5,294 nucleotides of DNA from Acidilobaceae archaeon (lineage in GTDB: Archaea > Thermoproteota > Thermoprotei_A > Sulfolobales > Acidilobaceae): positions 1 through 5,294 of the forward strand of contig JALUDK010000093.1 in the NCBI GenBank assembly GCA_027044005.1, read 5' to 3'. Shown here piece after piece: positions 4,842-5,294 of this stretch. Position numbers and translations under genes: made by a program. The notes under the pieces were generated by a model. The model saw nothing but the letters and a program-made list of their open reading frames with translations. It was not told the origin of the DNA and did no database searches. Position 1 is the stretch's first letter. Each line of letters begins with the position of its first letter.

Positions 4842-5294
4842 GTGTATGTCCCCTACCAGGTCTATAGGGTTGGCGAGAGGCTTGTTGCCTGCGACTCCCA
4901 TTTCTGGAACCATGTCTTTGATGACGTGCTTAGGATACTCCTGGTCAGGGGTCTGGACGGCCTGTGGGAGGCGCCTGGGAGGGATGGGGTGGCATTGGAG
5001 CCTCTAACCCCGATTGGCGGCCATAGGCGGTGGCTCGAGTGGGCCCAGGCGCTAAGGGTTCGCCCCCTACCCTTGAGACCTGAGGATCTTGCATCCTATA
5101 GCCTGGGGGTATCGTGGGGTGGTGGCCTGGATGCCTCTAGGGAGGCGTTGAAGGGGTTTGCTAGGCTGCTGGTTGGTAGGGGGCCTGTGAGGCCTCTGGG
5201 CAGGTTTACGTGGCTTCGCCTGGCCTCGGATGGGTGTAGCGTTGGTGATGCTAGGTATAGGGTCTTGGCTAGTCTTGACCCTGGCGTGGGGCTT
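4842..5294 (+). CDS. Hypothetical protein downstream of nnr (3' end outside window)
   Basis: From GTG 4842 the frame is open for 151 codons to the last base of the window, with no stop. Only the N-terminal part is seen. The start is supported by a ribosome site at 4829-4833; TTG 4824 is an alternative that adds six residues (MQRARI). The protein begins with a Tyr/Val-rich beta-like segment. It then has a CDSHFWNHVFDD stretch (about residues 17-28) with two His, two Asp and a Cys that could be an active or metal site; that role is speculative. Next come an amphipathic DDVLRILLVRGLDGLW helix, a Trp-rich segment (near 65-70) and a Gly-rich SWGGGLD motif (about 92-98). There is no signal peptide or membrane segment. 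Codon use (AGG Arg, CTG/CTT Leu) matches the neighbours. I do not recognise the family. Its 4-base spacing from nnr implies co-transcription and makes a link to cofactor repair or general housekeeping possible but unproven. Confidence 0.75.
   Translation, partial: MYVPYQVYRVGERLVACDSHFWNHVFDDVLRILLVRGLDGLWEAPGRDGVALEPLTPIGGHRRWLEWAQALRVRPLPLRPEDLASYSLGVSWGGGLDASREALKGFARLLVGRGPVRPLGRFTWLRLASDGCSVGDARYRVLASLDPGVGL

Overview
The window looks like part of the chromosome of a hyperthermophilic crenarchaeon, most likely of the Desulfurococcales/Pyrodictium–Hyperthermus–Aeropyrum type. The reasons are compositional: arginine is written almost entirely as AGG, isoleucine often as ATA, GTG starts are frequent, G+C is moderately high, genes are tightly packed, and every readable stop codon is TAG. 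The lineage is an inference from composition and protein style; no marker gene proves it. There are no rRNA, tRNA, CRISPR or mobile-element signals.

Layout. (1) Bases 1-1518 (+) are the 3' part of a gene for a large secreted or membrane-anchored beta-rich protein of unknown function. Its start lies just upstream of the window, because the hydrophobic N-terminal segment is already being translated at base 1. (2) Bases 1572-2090 (+) encode a second beta-rich, cysteine-containing reading frame. It may be a separate gene, or the C-terminal part of the first protein split off by a one-base frameshift near 1513-1518. (3) Bases 2416-2087 (-) encode a small helical hypothetical protein. It converges on gene 2, and the two stop codons share one palindromic CTAG. 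(4) A 185-base non-coding gap (2417-2601) holds two candidate hairpins. (5) Bases 3201-2602 (-) encode an isochorismatase-fold cysteine hydrolase with an intact Asp/Lys/Cys triad, possibly a nicotinamidase. (6) Bases 3275-4837 (+) encode the bifunctional NAD(P)HX epimerase/dehydratase Nnr, divergent from gene 5 across a 73-base intergenic region. (7) From about 4842 to the window end (+) is the 5' part of an unrecognised gene, 4 bases downstream of nnr and probably co-transcribed with it.

How the genes may work together. Genes 5 and 6 form a possible divergent NAD-maintenance pair. Nnr repairs heat- or enzyme-damaged hydrated NAD(P)H. If gene 5 is a nicotinamidase, it would recycle nicotinamide released by NAD breakdown. 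That would suit life at high temperature, but the substrate of gene 5 is not settled by sequence. Gene 7, which follows nnr directly, is the main gene of unknown function with an informative context. No complete new defence or mobile system is visible. The points most worth a second look are the possible frameshift, the NAD pair with its unknown downstream partner, and the unusual density of CTAG.
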